From Flavobacterium aciduliphilum (GTDB lineage: Bacteria > Bacteroidota > Bacteroidia > Flavobacteriales > Flavobacteriaceae): a stretch of 64,000 nucleotides of DNA. Below the pieces are notes generated by a model. That model did no database searches. It was not told the DNA's origin and saw nothing but the letters and a program-made list of their open reading frames with translations. The translations under genes and the position numbers were made by a program. Location: NCBI RefSeq assembly GCF_003268855.1, contig NZ_QLSZ01000006.1, positions 1-64,000 on the forward strand, given 5' to 3'. Of the stretch, positions 17,759 through 26,142 are shown piece after piece. The first letter of the stretch is position 1. The number at the start of each line of letters is the position of its first letter.

Positions 17759-20700
17759 TTAGCCTACTAGGTTAATAATTTTTCCTGGAACAATAATCAC
17801 TTTATTTGGTTTTCTTCCTTGCAATTGCGCTTGTGTTCGTTCGTCTGCCATGACGATTTCTTCGATTTGAGCGGCAGTTAAATCTAAAGGTAATTTTATC
17901 GTGAAACGCATTTTTCCATTGAACGATACAGGATATTCCTTTTCAGATTCTACTAAATACTTCGCTTCAAAAAGTGGAAAATCTACGGTAGCAATCGAAC
18001 CTTCATGTCCTAACTGACTCCATAATTCTTCCGCAATATGTGGCGCATAAGGCGAAATTACGATAGCTAAGGGTTCCAAAATGGCTCTGTGATAGCATTT
18101 CATCTGAGCCAATTCATTCACACAAATCATGAATTGCGATACCGACGTGTTGAACGAGAAATTTTCGATATCTTCAGTCACTTTTTTGATGGTTTTGTGT
18201 AACGATTTATACATTTCCGCTGTGGGTTCGTCGTTGGTTACATTCAAACCTTTGTCGTCAAAGTATAAACGCCACAGTTTTTTCAAGAAACCCGAAACTC
18301 CTGTAATTCCAGCAGTATTCCAAGGTTTAGCTTGTTCCAATGGACCCAAAAACATTTCGTATAAACGCAAAGTATCGGCACCATAATCGTTACAAATATC
18401 ATCGGGATTGACTACGTTGTATTTCGATTTGGACATTTTTTCTACTTCGCGACCCACGATGTATTTGCCATCTTCCAAGATGAATTCGGCCTCTTTATAA
18501 TCAGAATATAATGGATGAGCTTTGAATTTTTCAATATCTAATTCGTTGGTAATGTCATTGATGACTGATAAATCAACGTGAATGGGAGAAATATGATAAA
18601 GTAATTTTCTTTCACCTTTTTTACATTGATTTAATAATTCAGGATTTAAATTATGGTATTCATTTAGATGCTTAAAAATTATTGACTCATTATTAAATTT
18701 GTTTTCTGAAATCTTAAATCCTTCAGATATATTTTTTCTTTCGGTACACAATTCTAAAAGAATATTCTTTGAAATACAAATGTAACTTTCAAAATTAAAA
18801 ATACTATTTACATTAATAGTGATTGTTTCAGGTTTTTGAGCAATTTCAACAGTATCAATTTCAATCCTATACACAAACGCACTCATCCCCAAAATCATTC
18901 CTTGATTAATCAATTTCTTAAACGGTTCTTCGGTAGGGGCATAGCCTCTATCTTTTAGGAATTTGTTCCAAAAACGAGCATACAATAAATGTCCCGTCGC
19001 GTGTTCGCTTCCTCCAATGTATAAATCGACGTTTTCCCAGTATTTTAATGCATCTTGGCTGGCAAATTCGGTTTCATTACGTGCATCCATATAGCGCATC
19101 CAATACCACGAACTTCCCGCCCAACCGGGCATGGTGTTTAATTCTAAAGGAAAAATAGTTTGATTATCAATCAACTGATTACTAACCACTGAACACTGAA
19201 TACTATCCCAGGCCCAAGTCGTGGCATTTCCTAATGGTGGTTGGCCGTCTTCAGTAGGCAAATACTTTTCTACTTCTGGCAATACGATTGGTAAATGTTT
19301 GGCATCAATCATTTGTGGCAATCCGTTCACATAATATACCGGAAACGGTTCGCCCCAATAACGTTGACGAGAGAACACGGCATCTCGCAAACGGTAGTTG
19401 GTTTTGCCATTCCCTTGTCCTATTTTTTCTAATTCTTCGATTATTTTTTTGGTTCCTTCTTTGTACCCCAATCCGTTTAGGAAATCAGAGTTTACTAATT
19501 CGAAGCCACCTTTTTCACCATAAGCCGCTTCAGAAATATCTTGATTGAAAATGTTTTTAATTTCTGGCATTCCGTACGTTCCTTTAAAGAAATTCGCGAA
19601 TGCATAATCGCGTTCATCTCCACAGGGAACCGCCATTACAGCTCCAGTTCCATAGCCTGCCAACACGTAATCGCCAATCCAAACGGGAATCGGTTCTTTA
19701 GTAAACGGATGTTCCGCATACGCACCAGTAAACACTCCCGAGATGGTTTTTACATCCGCCATACGTTCTCTTTCGGAACGCTTTGCCGTAGCCTCAACAT
19801 AAGCCTCAACGGCTGCTTTTTGTTCGGGTGTTGTGATTTGTGAAACCAATTCGTGCTCTGGAGCCAAAGTCATGAACGTAACTCCAAAAATGGTATCAGG
19901 TCTTGTTGTGAAAACTTCTATGTAGTCGAAAGTTAAAAGTACAATGTCTGAAAGTTCATTTTCTTTTGACTTTTGACTTTTGACTTTAAACTTAACCGAC
20001 GCACCAACTGATTTTCCAATCCAGTTTCTTTGTGATTCTTTGATGGATTCGCTCCAATCGAGGGTCTCTAAACCTTGTAATAATCGTTCAGCATAGGCTG
20101 AAATGCGCATCGACCATTGCGTCATTTTTTTACGAATCACTGGATGTCCGCCACGCTCAGAAACGCCATTTATGATTTCATCGTTGGCTAAAACGGTTCC
20201 TAATGCGGGACACCAATTCACTTCGGTTTCTGCTAAATATGTTAATCTGTATTGTAATAGTATTTTTTGTTGTTCTTCCGATGTAAAAGCGTTCCATTCA
20301 GAAGCTGTAAATGGTGTAATGTTATCATCACAAACTGCATTTACAGCAACATTTCCCTCTTTTTCAAAAATGGAAATTAAAGTAGCAATAGCTTCAGCTT
20401 TGTCTGAATCATTATTGTACCACGAATTGAATAATTGAATAAAAATCCATTGGGTATGCTTGTAATAATCAGGATTTGAAGTACGCACTTCTCTACTCCA
20501 ATCAAATGAAAATCCTATTTTATCCAATTGTTCCCGATAGCGTGCAATATTTTCACGAGTCGTTTTTTCTGGATGTTGCCCCGTTTGAATCGCATATTGT
20601 TCCGCAGGCAAACCAAACGAATCGTACCCTTGTGGATGCAACACATTGAATCCTTTATGACGTTTGTACCGCGCAACAATATCGGAAGCAATGTACCCAA

Positions 20701-20857
20701 GTGGGTGACCCACATGCAATCCGGCTCCTGATGGATACGGGAACATGTCTAAAACATAATATTTTGGCTTATCGGAATTATTAGAGGCGGCAAAGGTTTG
20801 GTGTTCTGCCCAGTATTTTTGCCATTTGGCTTCGATTTGTTCGTGGAAGTATTTCAT
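17759..20857 (-). CDS. leuS: Leucyl-tRNA synthetase with extra inserts
   Basis: Class I synthetase charging tRNA-Leu. HIGH motif is His48-Val-Gly-His51, the class I WYWMRYMD region is near 585, and KMSKS is near 808. At 1032 residues it is clearly longer than the roughly 860-950 usual in bacteria. Three stretches look like extra DNA: about residues 290-311 in the editing (CP1) domain, where the DNA is a palindromic repeat; about 550-561, also repeat-like; and about 666-766 before KMSKS, an Asn/Ile/Lys-rich segment. All keep the frame, so the enzyme is presumably active. Confidence 0.95.
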   Translation of the reverse strand: MKYFHEQIEAKWQKYWAEHQTFAASNNSDKPKYYVLDMFPYPSGAGLHVGHPLGYIASDIVARYKRHKGFNVLHPQGYDSFGLPAEQYAIQTGQHPEKTTRENIARYREQLDKIGFSFDWSREVRTSNPDYYKHTQWIFIQLFNSWYNNDSDKAEAIATLISIFEKEGNVAVNAVCDDNITPFTASEWNAFTSEEQQKILLQYRLTYLAETEVNWCPALGTVLANDEIINGVSERGGHPVIRKKMTQWSMRISAYAERLLQGLETLDWSESIKESQRNWIGKSVGASVKFKVKSQKSKENELSDIVLLTFDYIEVFTTRPDTIFGVTFMTLAPEHELVSQITTPEQKAAVEAYVEATAKRSERERMADVKTISGVFTGAYAEHPFTKEPIPVWIGDYVLAGYGTGAVMAVPCGDERDYAFANFFKGTYGMPEIKNIFNQDISEAAYGEKGGFELVNSDFLNGLGYKEGTKKIIEELEKIGQGNGKTNYRLRDAVFSRQRYWGEPFPVYYVNGLPQMIDAKHLPIVLPEVEKYLPTEDGQPPLGNATTWAWDSIQCSVVSNQLIDNQTIFPLELNTMPGWAGSSWYWMRYMDARNETEFASQDALKYWENVDLYIGGSEHATGHLLYARFWNKFLKDRGYAPTEEPFKKLINQGMILGMSAFVYRIEIDTVEIAQKPETITINVNSIFNFESYICISKNILLELCTERKNISEGFKISENKFNNESIIFKHLNEYHNLNPELLNQCKKGERKLLYHISPIHVDLSVINDITNELDIEKFKAHPLYSDYKEAEFILEDGKYIVGREVEKMSKSKYNVVNPDDICNDYGADTLRLYEMFLGPLEQAKPWNTAGITGVSGFLKKLWRLYFDDKGLNVTNDEPTAEMYKSLHKTIKKVTEDIENFSFNTSVSQFMICVNELAQMKCYHRAILEPLAIVISPYAPHIAEELWSQLGHEGSIATVDFPLFEAKYLVESEKEYPVSFNGKMRFTIKLPLDLTAAQIEEIVMADERTQAQLQGRKPNKVIIVPGKIINLVG
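19174..19206. repeat. Repeat-like word inside leuS
   Basis: The stretch is built from near-repeats of ACTGATTACT and ACTGAACACTGAATACT, a style seen elsewhere only in non-coding gaps of this window. It encodes the segment around SIQCSVVSNQLID, an unusual local insert. Confidence 0.4.
19924..19987. repeat. Palindromic repeat inserted in frame in the leuS editing domain
   Basis: Arms 19924-19940 and 19969-19985 are inverted repeats matching at 15 of 17 positions. The right part is a tandem TTTTGAC unit (three copies, 19964-19987). In the protein it gives a Lys/Ser-rich VKSQKSKE stretch, then a divergent linker, before the conserved EVFTTRPDTIFG. Confidence 0.6.
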
Positions 20858-20866
20858 ATTTTAAGG

Positions 20867-20898
20867 TTCTGAGTTACTGAGATTCTGAGTTACTGAGA
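20867..20898. repeat. 16-bp tandem duplication upstream of leuS
   Basis: Two exact 16-bp copies (TTCTGAGTTACTGAGA) lie at 20867-20882 and 20883-20898, just before the leuS start codon (minus strand). The rest of the 310-bp gap to ftsX shows only a candidate minus-strand -7 box (TAAATTTG, 21072-21079). Confidence 0.75.
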
Positions 20899-21167
20899 TT
20901 CTAAATTAATAGAATCATGTTCGACAGATATTCCGAGTGACCTAATTTTATTTTAATCCGTAAAAAAATTAGCGTTACTAAACACATTTACTTGTATGAA
21001 TACACTTTGATAAAATTTTACTCTAAAATCTTGAAAGTTAATCGAAAGTTAATGTTTATACTAATTGGGCACAAATTTACATTTATTGTACTAAAGTCAA
21101 AACTTTAAACGTTATTTGCAAAAAATAAGCAAATACTTTTATATTTTTACGGCTTAAATGATTACCT

Positions 21168-22043
21168 ATGGCATCTAATTTTGACAAATTTCAAAAGCGC
21201 AGATTAATTTCATCTTACTTTTCGGTGGTTTTAAGTATTTTTCTAGTGCTTTTTCTTTTAGGTTTGTTGGGTTTGTTTGTAATTAATTCGAAAAGGCTTT
21301 CCGATAATTTTAAAGAAGATATTGTGATGACTGTTTTCTTTAAAAATGAAGCCAATGACACTGTCTTCAAAGCCTTTGAAACCGAAATGCAGACTGGAAA
21401 ATATGCCAAAGATTTCAAATTTATTTCCAAAGAAGAAGCTGCCAAAGAACATGAAAAAGCCCTTGGCGAACATTTTACAGAATTCTTGGGTGCCAACCCT
21501 CTATACAATTCTTACGACATTCATTTAAAAGCCGATTATGTTACCAATCCTGGTTTTTCTAAAATTGAATATGATGTTAGAAAAAATCCGATGGTGGCCG
21601 ATGTGGTGTATGACAAACAATTGATTACGTTGGTAAACGACAACATTAAATCGGTGAGCATCTGGGTATTAATCATAAGTGGGCTGTTTACTGTAATTTC
21701 AATTCTACTTATTAATAGCTCGTTGCGATTGTCTATTTATTCCAAAAGATTTATCATTAAAACCATGCAAATGGTTGGAGCTACGAAAGCCTTTATCCGA
21801 AAACCATTTATTCTTAAAAGCATTCTTCTTGGTTTAATTGGATCGGTACTTGCTATTGCCGCTTTGATAGGTGTCCTTCTTTATGTTTCAACCAACTTCC
21901 CTGCTTTAGATATTTTTCATGATGGTCTATTGACTGGAGCAGTACTTCTTATGGTGTTGCTTTTGGGTGTCATCATAACAGGAATTGGAACCTATTTTGC
22001 TACACAACGTTTCCTAAATTTAAGAACAGACGATTTATACTAA
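21168..22043 (+). CDS. ftsX: Cell division protein FtsX
   Basis: The 291-residue protein has the FtsX layout: a cytoplasmic N-terminus, a first membrane helix (about 20-42), an extracellular domain of about 120 residues, then three C-terminal helices (about 165-187, 217-243, 258-282) with the MVGATKAFIRKPFILKS loop. FtsEX couples division to peptidoglycan hydrolases. The ATPase FtsE is not adjacent. The start gives a typical length. Confidence 0.9.
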   Translation: MASNFDKFQKRRLISSYFSVVLSIFLVLFLLGLLGLFVINSKRLSDNFKEDIVMTVFFKNEANDTVFKAFETEMQTGKYAKDFKFISKEEAAKEHEKALGEHFTEFLGANPLYNSYDIHLKADYVTNPGFSKIEYDVRKNPMVADVVYDKQLITLVNDNIKSVSIWVLIISGLFTVISILLINSSLRLSIYSKRFIIKTMQMVGATKAFIRKPFILKSILLGLIGSVLAIAALIGVLLYVSTNFPALDIFHDGLLTGAVLLMVLLLGVIITGIGTYFATQRFLNLRTDDLY

Positions 22044-22077
22044 AAAGAATATAGAAAAAAGACAAAAGAAAAAAGAC

Positions 22078-22329
22078 ATGATGAAAAATAACGAACAAAA
22101 ACCTGATTTCCTTTTTGATAAAATCAATTATACTTTTTTATTTATTGGAATCGTAGTGATTGCTCTAGGATTTATTCTAATGTGTGGCGGCGGAAGCGAT
22201 AACCCAAAAGTGTTTAACGAATCTGAATTGTTTAGTTTCAGAAGAATTCGATTAGCGCCCACCACCGTTTTGATTGGTTTTGGAATCACGATTTATGCTA
22301 TTTTTAAAAAGTCAAAATCTAGTAATTAG
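22078..22329 (+). CDS. DUF3098 small membrane protein
   Basis: The 83-residue protein has two membrane helices (about 15-36 and 58-74) flanking CGGGSDNPKVFNESELFSFRRIRLAP, the recognisable DUF3098 core. It lies between ftsX and uppP, an arrangement common in Flavobacteria, suggesting a role in envelope growth. The biochemical function is unknown. Confidence 0.8.
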   Translation: MMKNNEQKPDFLFDKINYTFLFIGIVVIALGFILMCGGGSDNPKVFNESELFSFRRIRLAPTTVLIGFGITIYAIFKKSKSSN

Positions 22330-22392
22330 TGAAAAGTAAATAACCTGTCCAAAAACGACTTACACTTCACTAATCACTTTTTACTAATTACT
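22321..22392. repeat. Palindromic repeat between DUF3098 gene and uppP
   Basis: Arms 22321-22337 and 22376-22392 match as inverted repeats at 16 of 17 positions. They share the AGTAATTAG word with the repeat at 2501-2540. The left arm overlaps the DUF3098 stop codon. Confidence 0.65.
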
Positions 22393-22403
22393 TATTATTA
22401 AAA

Positions 22404-23201
22404 ATGAATTATTTACAGTCAATCATACTTGCTATTATTGAGGGCATCACCGAATTTTTACCTATTTCTTCAACAGGACACATGATTATTGCCAGTTCTT
22501 TTATGGGAATTTCTCACCAAGAATTTACCAAACTGTTTACAGTAGTCATTCAGTTAGGAACCATCTTGTCGGTAGTTATTTTATATTTTAAACGCTTCTT
22601 TCAAAGTATTGATTTTTATTTCAAACTGATTGCAGCGTTTATTCCAGCGGTGGTATTTGGGTTGCTTTTTAGTAAAAAAATAGATGCGTTGATGGAAAAT
22701 CCCGTGACGGTTGCTATTTCATTACTCGTTGGTGGGATTATTTTACTAAAAGTAGACGAATGGTTTTCCACTAAAACAGAAGTTGCTTCTCAAGAAAATA
22801 TAACCTATTTAACCGCAGTAAAAATTGGATTATTCCAATGTTTGGCGATGATTCCTGGAGTGTCTCGTAGTGGGGCAAGTATTGTAGGAGGAATGTCTCA
22901 AAAATTATCTCGAACCACAGCGGCCGAATTCTCTTTCTTTTTAGCGGTTCCTACTATGTTGGGGGCAACGGTAAAAAAATGTTACGATTATTACAAAGAA
23001 GGCTTTGTACTCACTCACGAGCAAATCAATCTCTTAATTATTGGTAACGTAGTCGGATTTGTTGTGGCGCTTTTAGCTATCAAAACGTTTATTGGGTATT
23101 TAAGTAAAAACGGATTTAAAGCGTTTGGATATTACAGAATTACCATTGGAGTAGCCCTTTTAGTGATTCACTTCTTCATTCAAAAATTAGATGTGATATA
23201 A
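22404..23201 (+). CDS. uppP: Undecaprenyl-diphosphatase (BacA family)
   Basis: The 265-residue membrane enzyme dephosphorylates undecaprenyl diphosphate, recycling the lipid carrier for peptidoglycan. Signature motifs are [16 protein letters not shown] (about 13-28) and the Arg-containing [14 protein letters not shown] (about 151-164). Around seven to eight hydrophobic helices. The stop overlaps the truB start by one base (TAATG). Confidence 0.95.
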   Translation: MNYLQSIILAIIEGITEFLPISSTGHMIIASSFMGISHQEFTKLFTVVIQLGTILSVVILYFKRFFQSIDFYFKLIAAFIPAVVFGLLFSKKIDALMENPVTVAISLLVGGIILLKVDEWFSTKTEVASQENITYLTAVKIGLFQCLAMIPGVSRSGASIVGGMSQKLSRTTAAEFSFFLAVPTMLGATVKKCYDYYKEGFVLTHEQINLLIIGNVVGFVVALLAIKTFIGYLSKNGFKAFGYYRITIGVALLVIHFFIQKLDVI

Positions 23202-23893
23202 TGACTGCCGAGGATTTTTTAGAAGGTCAAATCATTTTAATTGACAAACCGTTAACATGGAGTTCTTTTCAAGCGGTGAATAAATTGAAATACATTTTAA
23301 AACGACGCTTCGACCTTCCAAAGAAATTTAAAATTGGTCATGCGGGAACGTTAGATCCTCTAGCCACGGGCTTATTGATTATTTGTACGGGGAAATTCAC
23401 AAAGAAAATCAACGAAATCCAAGCACAAACCAAAGAATATACGGGAACCATAACCCTTGGGGCAACTACGCCCTCCTACGATTTGGAAACCGAAATCGAT
23501 GCGACATATCCAACAGCACATCTCACGGAAGAAGTTATTCGAGAAACCACCAAACAATTTTTGGGAGAAATAGACCAAAAGCCGCCTGTTTTTTCTGCTA
23601 TTAAAAAAGACGGAAAACGATTGTACGAACATGCCCGTGCAGGCGAAGAAGTTGAAATTACAGCCAGAAAAACAACCCTCTACGAATTTGAAATTACAAG
23701 AATAGCTTTACCCGAAATTGATTTTAGAGTACAATGTAGTAAAGGAACTTACATTCGCTCTTTAGCTTTTGACTTTGGAAAAGCACTGCATTCAGGAGGG
23801 CATTTAACCGCGCTTCGACGCACTAAAATAGGCGAATTTTCTGTTGAAAATGCAATAACTCCCGAAAAATTTGAACGTTCATTTACCTCATAA
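23201..23893 (+). CDS. truB: tRNA pseudouridine(55) synthase
   Basis: The 230-residue enzyme makes pseudouridine 55 in the T-loop. The catalytic Asp52 is in GHAGTLDPLATGLL; KPPVFSAIKKDGKRLYE and GTYIRSLAFDFG follow. It lacks a long C-terminal PUA extension. Coupled to uppP through the TAATG overlap. Confidence 0.95.
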   Translation: MTAEDFLEGQIILIDKPLTWSSFQAVNKLKYILKRRFDLPKKFKIGHAGTLDPLATGLLIICTGKFTKKINEIQAQTKEYTGTITLGATTPSYDLETEIDATYPTAHLTEEVIRETTKQFLGEIDQKPPVFSAIKKDGKRLYEHARAGEEVEITARKTTLYEFEITRIALPEIDFRVQCSKGTYIRSLAFDFGKALHSGGHLTALRRTKIGEFSVENAITPEKFERSFTS

Positions 23894-23923
23894 ACGTTTC
23901 GCTAACGCTGTAAGTTTTTACCA

Positions 23924-24517
23924 TCAATTCAACAAAGCCATAATTTCTTGTTGAATTTCAACACCTTTATTGGCTAAATACCATTTTTGTAATTCAATTT
24001 TTGCCGCTTCATCTACCACACCATGCGCTTTTTTATAATCTAGAATTAACTGCTTAGCGCCTTGCGGTCTGGGACCAAAATCGGCTATAACGTCTTCTTT
24101 TTCAGTGTCAATAATTATTAATTTTGGAATGGATTGCGTCCCGTTTGTTAAAAACAACTGCATCAATTCCTCATGCTCATCACGCAACACAATTTTTAAA
24201 TCAATGTTCGTATTGACTTCGGCCATTTTATGAATTACGGGAAGTACTTGTGCTGCATCACCACACCACGTTTCTGCAAGAACTAGCCAAATGTAACGTT
24301 TGGGAATTTGTGCTAATTTTGATTTAACATCTTCCAACACTTCTATCGTTTTGTCCAAACGATGCATTCGAGATTCATTCAATTTTGTATAGTTGATGTA
24401 CGCCTCCGTTTGGGTATGTCCCGATGTTTTTCCTTCTTGAGCATAGGTTGCTACCAAATGACGATACGCTTCATAGGTGAAACTGTTGGTAATGCTATTG
24501 GCAATAATTGGATTCAT
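23924..24517 (-). CDS. Thioredoxin-fold protein with WCGDA motif
   Basis: The 197-residue protein has a thioredoxin-like core from about residue 70, with LAETWCGDAAQVLPVI (Cys85) where a classical thioredoxin has WCGPC. Only one Cys is present at the site, so a normal dithiol exchange is not possible; it may bind thiols or act through a single-Cys mechanism. The cis-Pro region IPKLIIID is retained. No signal peptide, so cytoplasmic. Confidence 0.75.
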   Translation of the reverse strand: MNPIIANSITNSFTYEAYRHLVATYAQEGKTSGHTQTEAYINYTKLNESRMHRLDKTIEVLEDVKSKLAQIPKRYIWLVLAETWCGDAAQVLPVIHKMAEVNTNIDLKIVLRDEHEELMQLFLTNGTQSIPKLIIIDTEKEDVIADFGPRPQGAKQLILDYKKAHGVVDEAAKIELQKWYLANKGVEIQQEIMALLN

Positions 24518-24621
24518 AGTATATTTGTTTGTGGCGACAAAGATAGCAACTGAAAAAAATACTACTGTAAGAAATGTTACATAACTTGATTTTTTACCTA
24601 GTAAGGAAATACAGAAATGTG

Positions 24622-24629
24622 TATATTTG
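24622..24629 (+). promoter_or_regulatory. Candidate -7 box of the pyrH-frr promoter
   Basis: TATATTTG matches TANNTTTG. It implies a leader of about 100 nt before pyrH. I saw no convincing -33 box and no strong leader hairpin. Confidence 0.4.
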
Positions 24630-24735
24630 CCTCACAATATTTGAATCTTGTTAGGGTATTCTGAATGCTATTTAGGAAGCATAACGAGAACATAAACAAC
24701 TATTTGACACAACTAAAAACAATAATCAAAGAGTA

Positions 24736-25443
24736 ATGAAATATAAAAGAATACTACTAAAATTGAGTGGAGAAGCCTTGATGGGCGAACGTCAATATGG
24801 TATTGACCCAAAAATTCTTGCAGAATATGCAGACGACATCAAACAAATTCACGACAAAGGAGTGGAAATTGCCATTGTAATTGGAGGAGGTAATATTTTT
24901 AGAGGTGTAGCCGGAGCTAGTAATGGTATGGATAGAGTACAAGGTGATTATATGGGAATGTTAGCCACCGTAATTAATGGGATGGCGTTGCAGGGGGCTT
25001 TAGAAGACAAAGGAATGCAAACCCGATTACAAACTGCTTTGAAAATTGAAGCTATTGCAGAGCCTTATATCAAAAGAAGAGCGGTGCGCCATTTAGAAAA
25101 AGGGAGAATTGTCATTTTTGGTGCGGGGACAGGAAACCCTTATTTTACAACCGATACAGCCGCAGTATTGCGTGGGGTTGAGGTAGATGCAGACGTGATC
25201 TTAAAAGGGACAAGAGTAGACGGAATTTATACCGCCGACCCAGAAAAAGATACTTCTGCGGTTAAGTTTGATTATATTTCGTTTGAAGATGTACTCAAAA
25301 AAGGATTGAATGTTATGGATACTACGGCCTTTACTTTGAGTCAAGAAAACAAACTACCTATTGTAGTTTTTGATATGAATACAAAAGGAAACCTACTAAA
25401 AATTTGTGAAGGCGAAAATGTAGGAACTGTTGTACATATATAA
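24736..25443 (+). CDS. pyrH: Uridylate kinase
   Basis: The 235-residue amino-acid-kinase-fold enzyme phosphorylates UMP to UDP. It shows KLSGEALMG near the N-terminus, the GGGNIFRG loop (about 51-58), and [31 protein letters not shown], split here as [11 protein letters not shown] and VDGIYTADP. Followed by frr after 67 nt, a widely conserved order. Confidence 0.96.
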   Translation: MKYKRILLKLSGEALMGERQYGIDPKILAEYADDIKQIHDKGVEIAIVIGGGNIFRGVAGASNGMDRVQGDYMGMLATVINGMALQGALEDKGMQTRLQTALKIEAIAEPYIKRRAVRHLEKGRIVIFGAGTGNPYFTTDTAAVLRGVEVDADVILKGTRVDGIYTADPEKDTSAVKFDYISFEDVLKKGLNVMDTTAFTLSQENKLPIVVFDMNTKGNLLKICEGENVGTVVHI

Positions 25444-25510
25444 TTTTCAAGTATAAACGATAGTGAAGACAACATCAACGATACTCTAAAACATTAAATG
25501 TAATAAAAAA

Positions 25511-26071
25511 ATGGAAGAAATTGACTTTATAATCGATGAAGCTAATGAAGCAATGAGCAGTTCAGTAGCGCATTTAGAAAAATCATTTTTAAATATTCGT
25601 GCTGGAAAAGCGTCTCCTCAAATGTTAGGAAGCGTTTTTGTAGACTATTACGGTTCGCAAACACCGCTATCACAAATAGCTAATGTGAACACTCCCGATG
25701 CCAGAACTATTACGATTCAGCCTTATGAAAAAAGTATGTTAAACCCTATTGAAAAAGCAATTATGATTGCCAATCTTGGTTTTAACCCTATGAATAATGG
25801 TGATGTAATTATTATTAGTGTACCCCCATTAACAGAAGAACGTCGTAAAGATTTAGTAAAACAAGCCAAACACGAAGCGGAAGAAGCTAAAATTGGCGTG
25901 CGTAATCACAGAAAAGAAGCTAATACAGACATTAAAAAAGCTGAAAAAGAAGGAGTGGCTGAAGATGTGTGTAAAGTAGCCGAAGAAAGAATACAAAAAA
26001 TGACCGACAGTTATATCAAAAAAATTGACGAACACTTGGCTCAAAAAGAAGTTGAAATCATGAAAGTATAA
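25511..26071 (+). CDS. frr: Ribosome recycling factor
   Basis: The 186-residue factor splits post-termination ribosomes with EF-G. It shows the family pattern: long N- and C-terminal helices, the NIRAGKASP segment (about 28-36), PPLTEERRKDLVKQAK (about 103-118), and the terminal SYIKKIDEHLAQKEVEIMKV region. Confidence 0.96.
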   Translation: MEEIDFIIDEANEAMSSSVAHLEKSFLNIRAGKASPQMLGSVFVDYYGSQTPLSQIANVNTPDARTITIQPYEKSMLNPIEKAIMIANLGFNPMNNGDVIIISVPPLTEERRKDLVKQAKHEAEEAKIGVRNHRKEANTDIKKAEKEGVAEDVCKVAEERIQKMTDSYIKKIDEHLAQKEVEIMKV

Positions 26072-26090
26072 CTTCGTTAAAACTTACTTA

Positions 26091-26122
26091 AAATCCGTTC
26101 ACTTGTTTGAGCGGATTTTTTT
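26091..26122 (+). terminator. Rho-independent terminator after frr
   Basis: Arms 26091-26101 and 26107-26117 pair at 10 of 11 positions and run into seven T. It ends the pyrH-frr transcript. Confidence 0.75.
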
Positions 26123-26127
26123 ATTGT

Positions 26128-26135
26128 TACATTTG
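26128..26135 (+). promoter_or_regulatory. -7 box just upstream of the DUF5686 gene
   Basis: TACATTTG matches TANNTTTG and ends 7 nt before the ATG at 26143, so transcription would start at or next to the start codon. It lies inside the longer reading frame that begins at 26107, which argues for the inner start. Confidence 0.45.
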
Positions 26136-26142
26136 CAAGGAC

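Noticed and set aside
24630..24735. Leader of pyrH considered as a regulatory RNA
   Set aside because: Only a weak hairpin (ATGC/GCAT) could be drawn, and no known riboswitch pattern was recognised.
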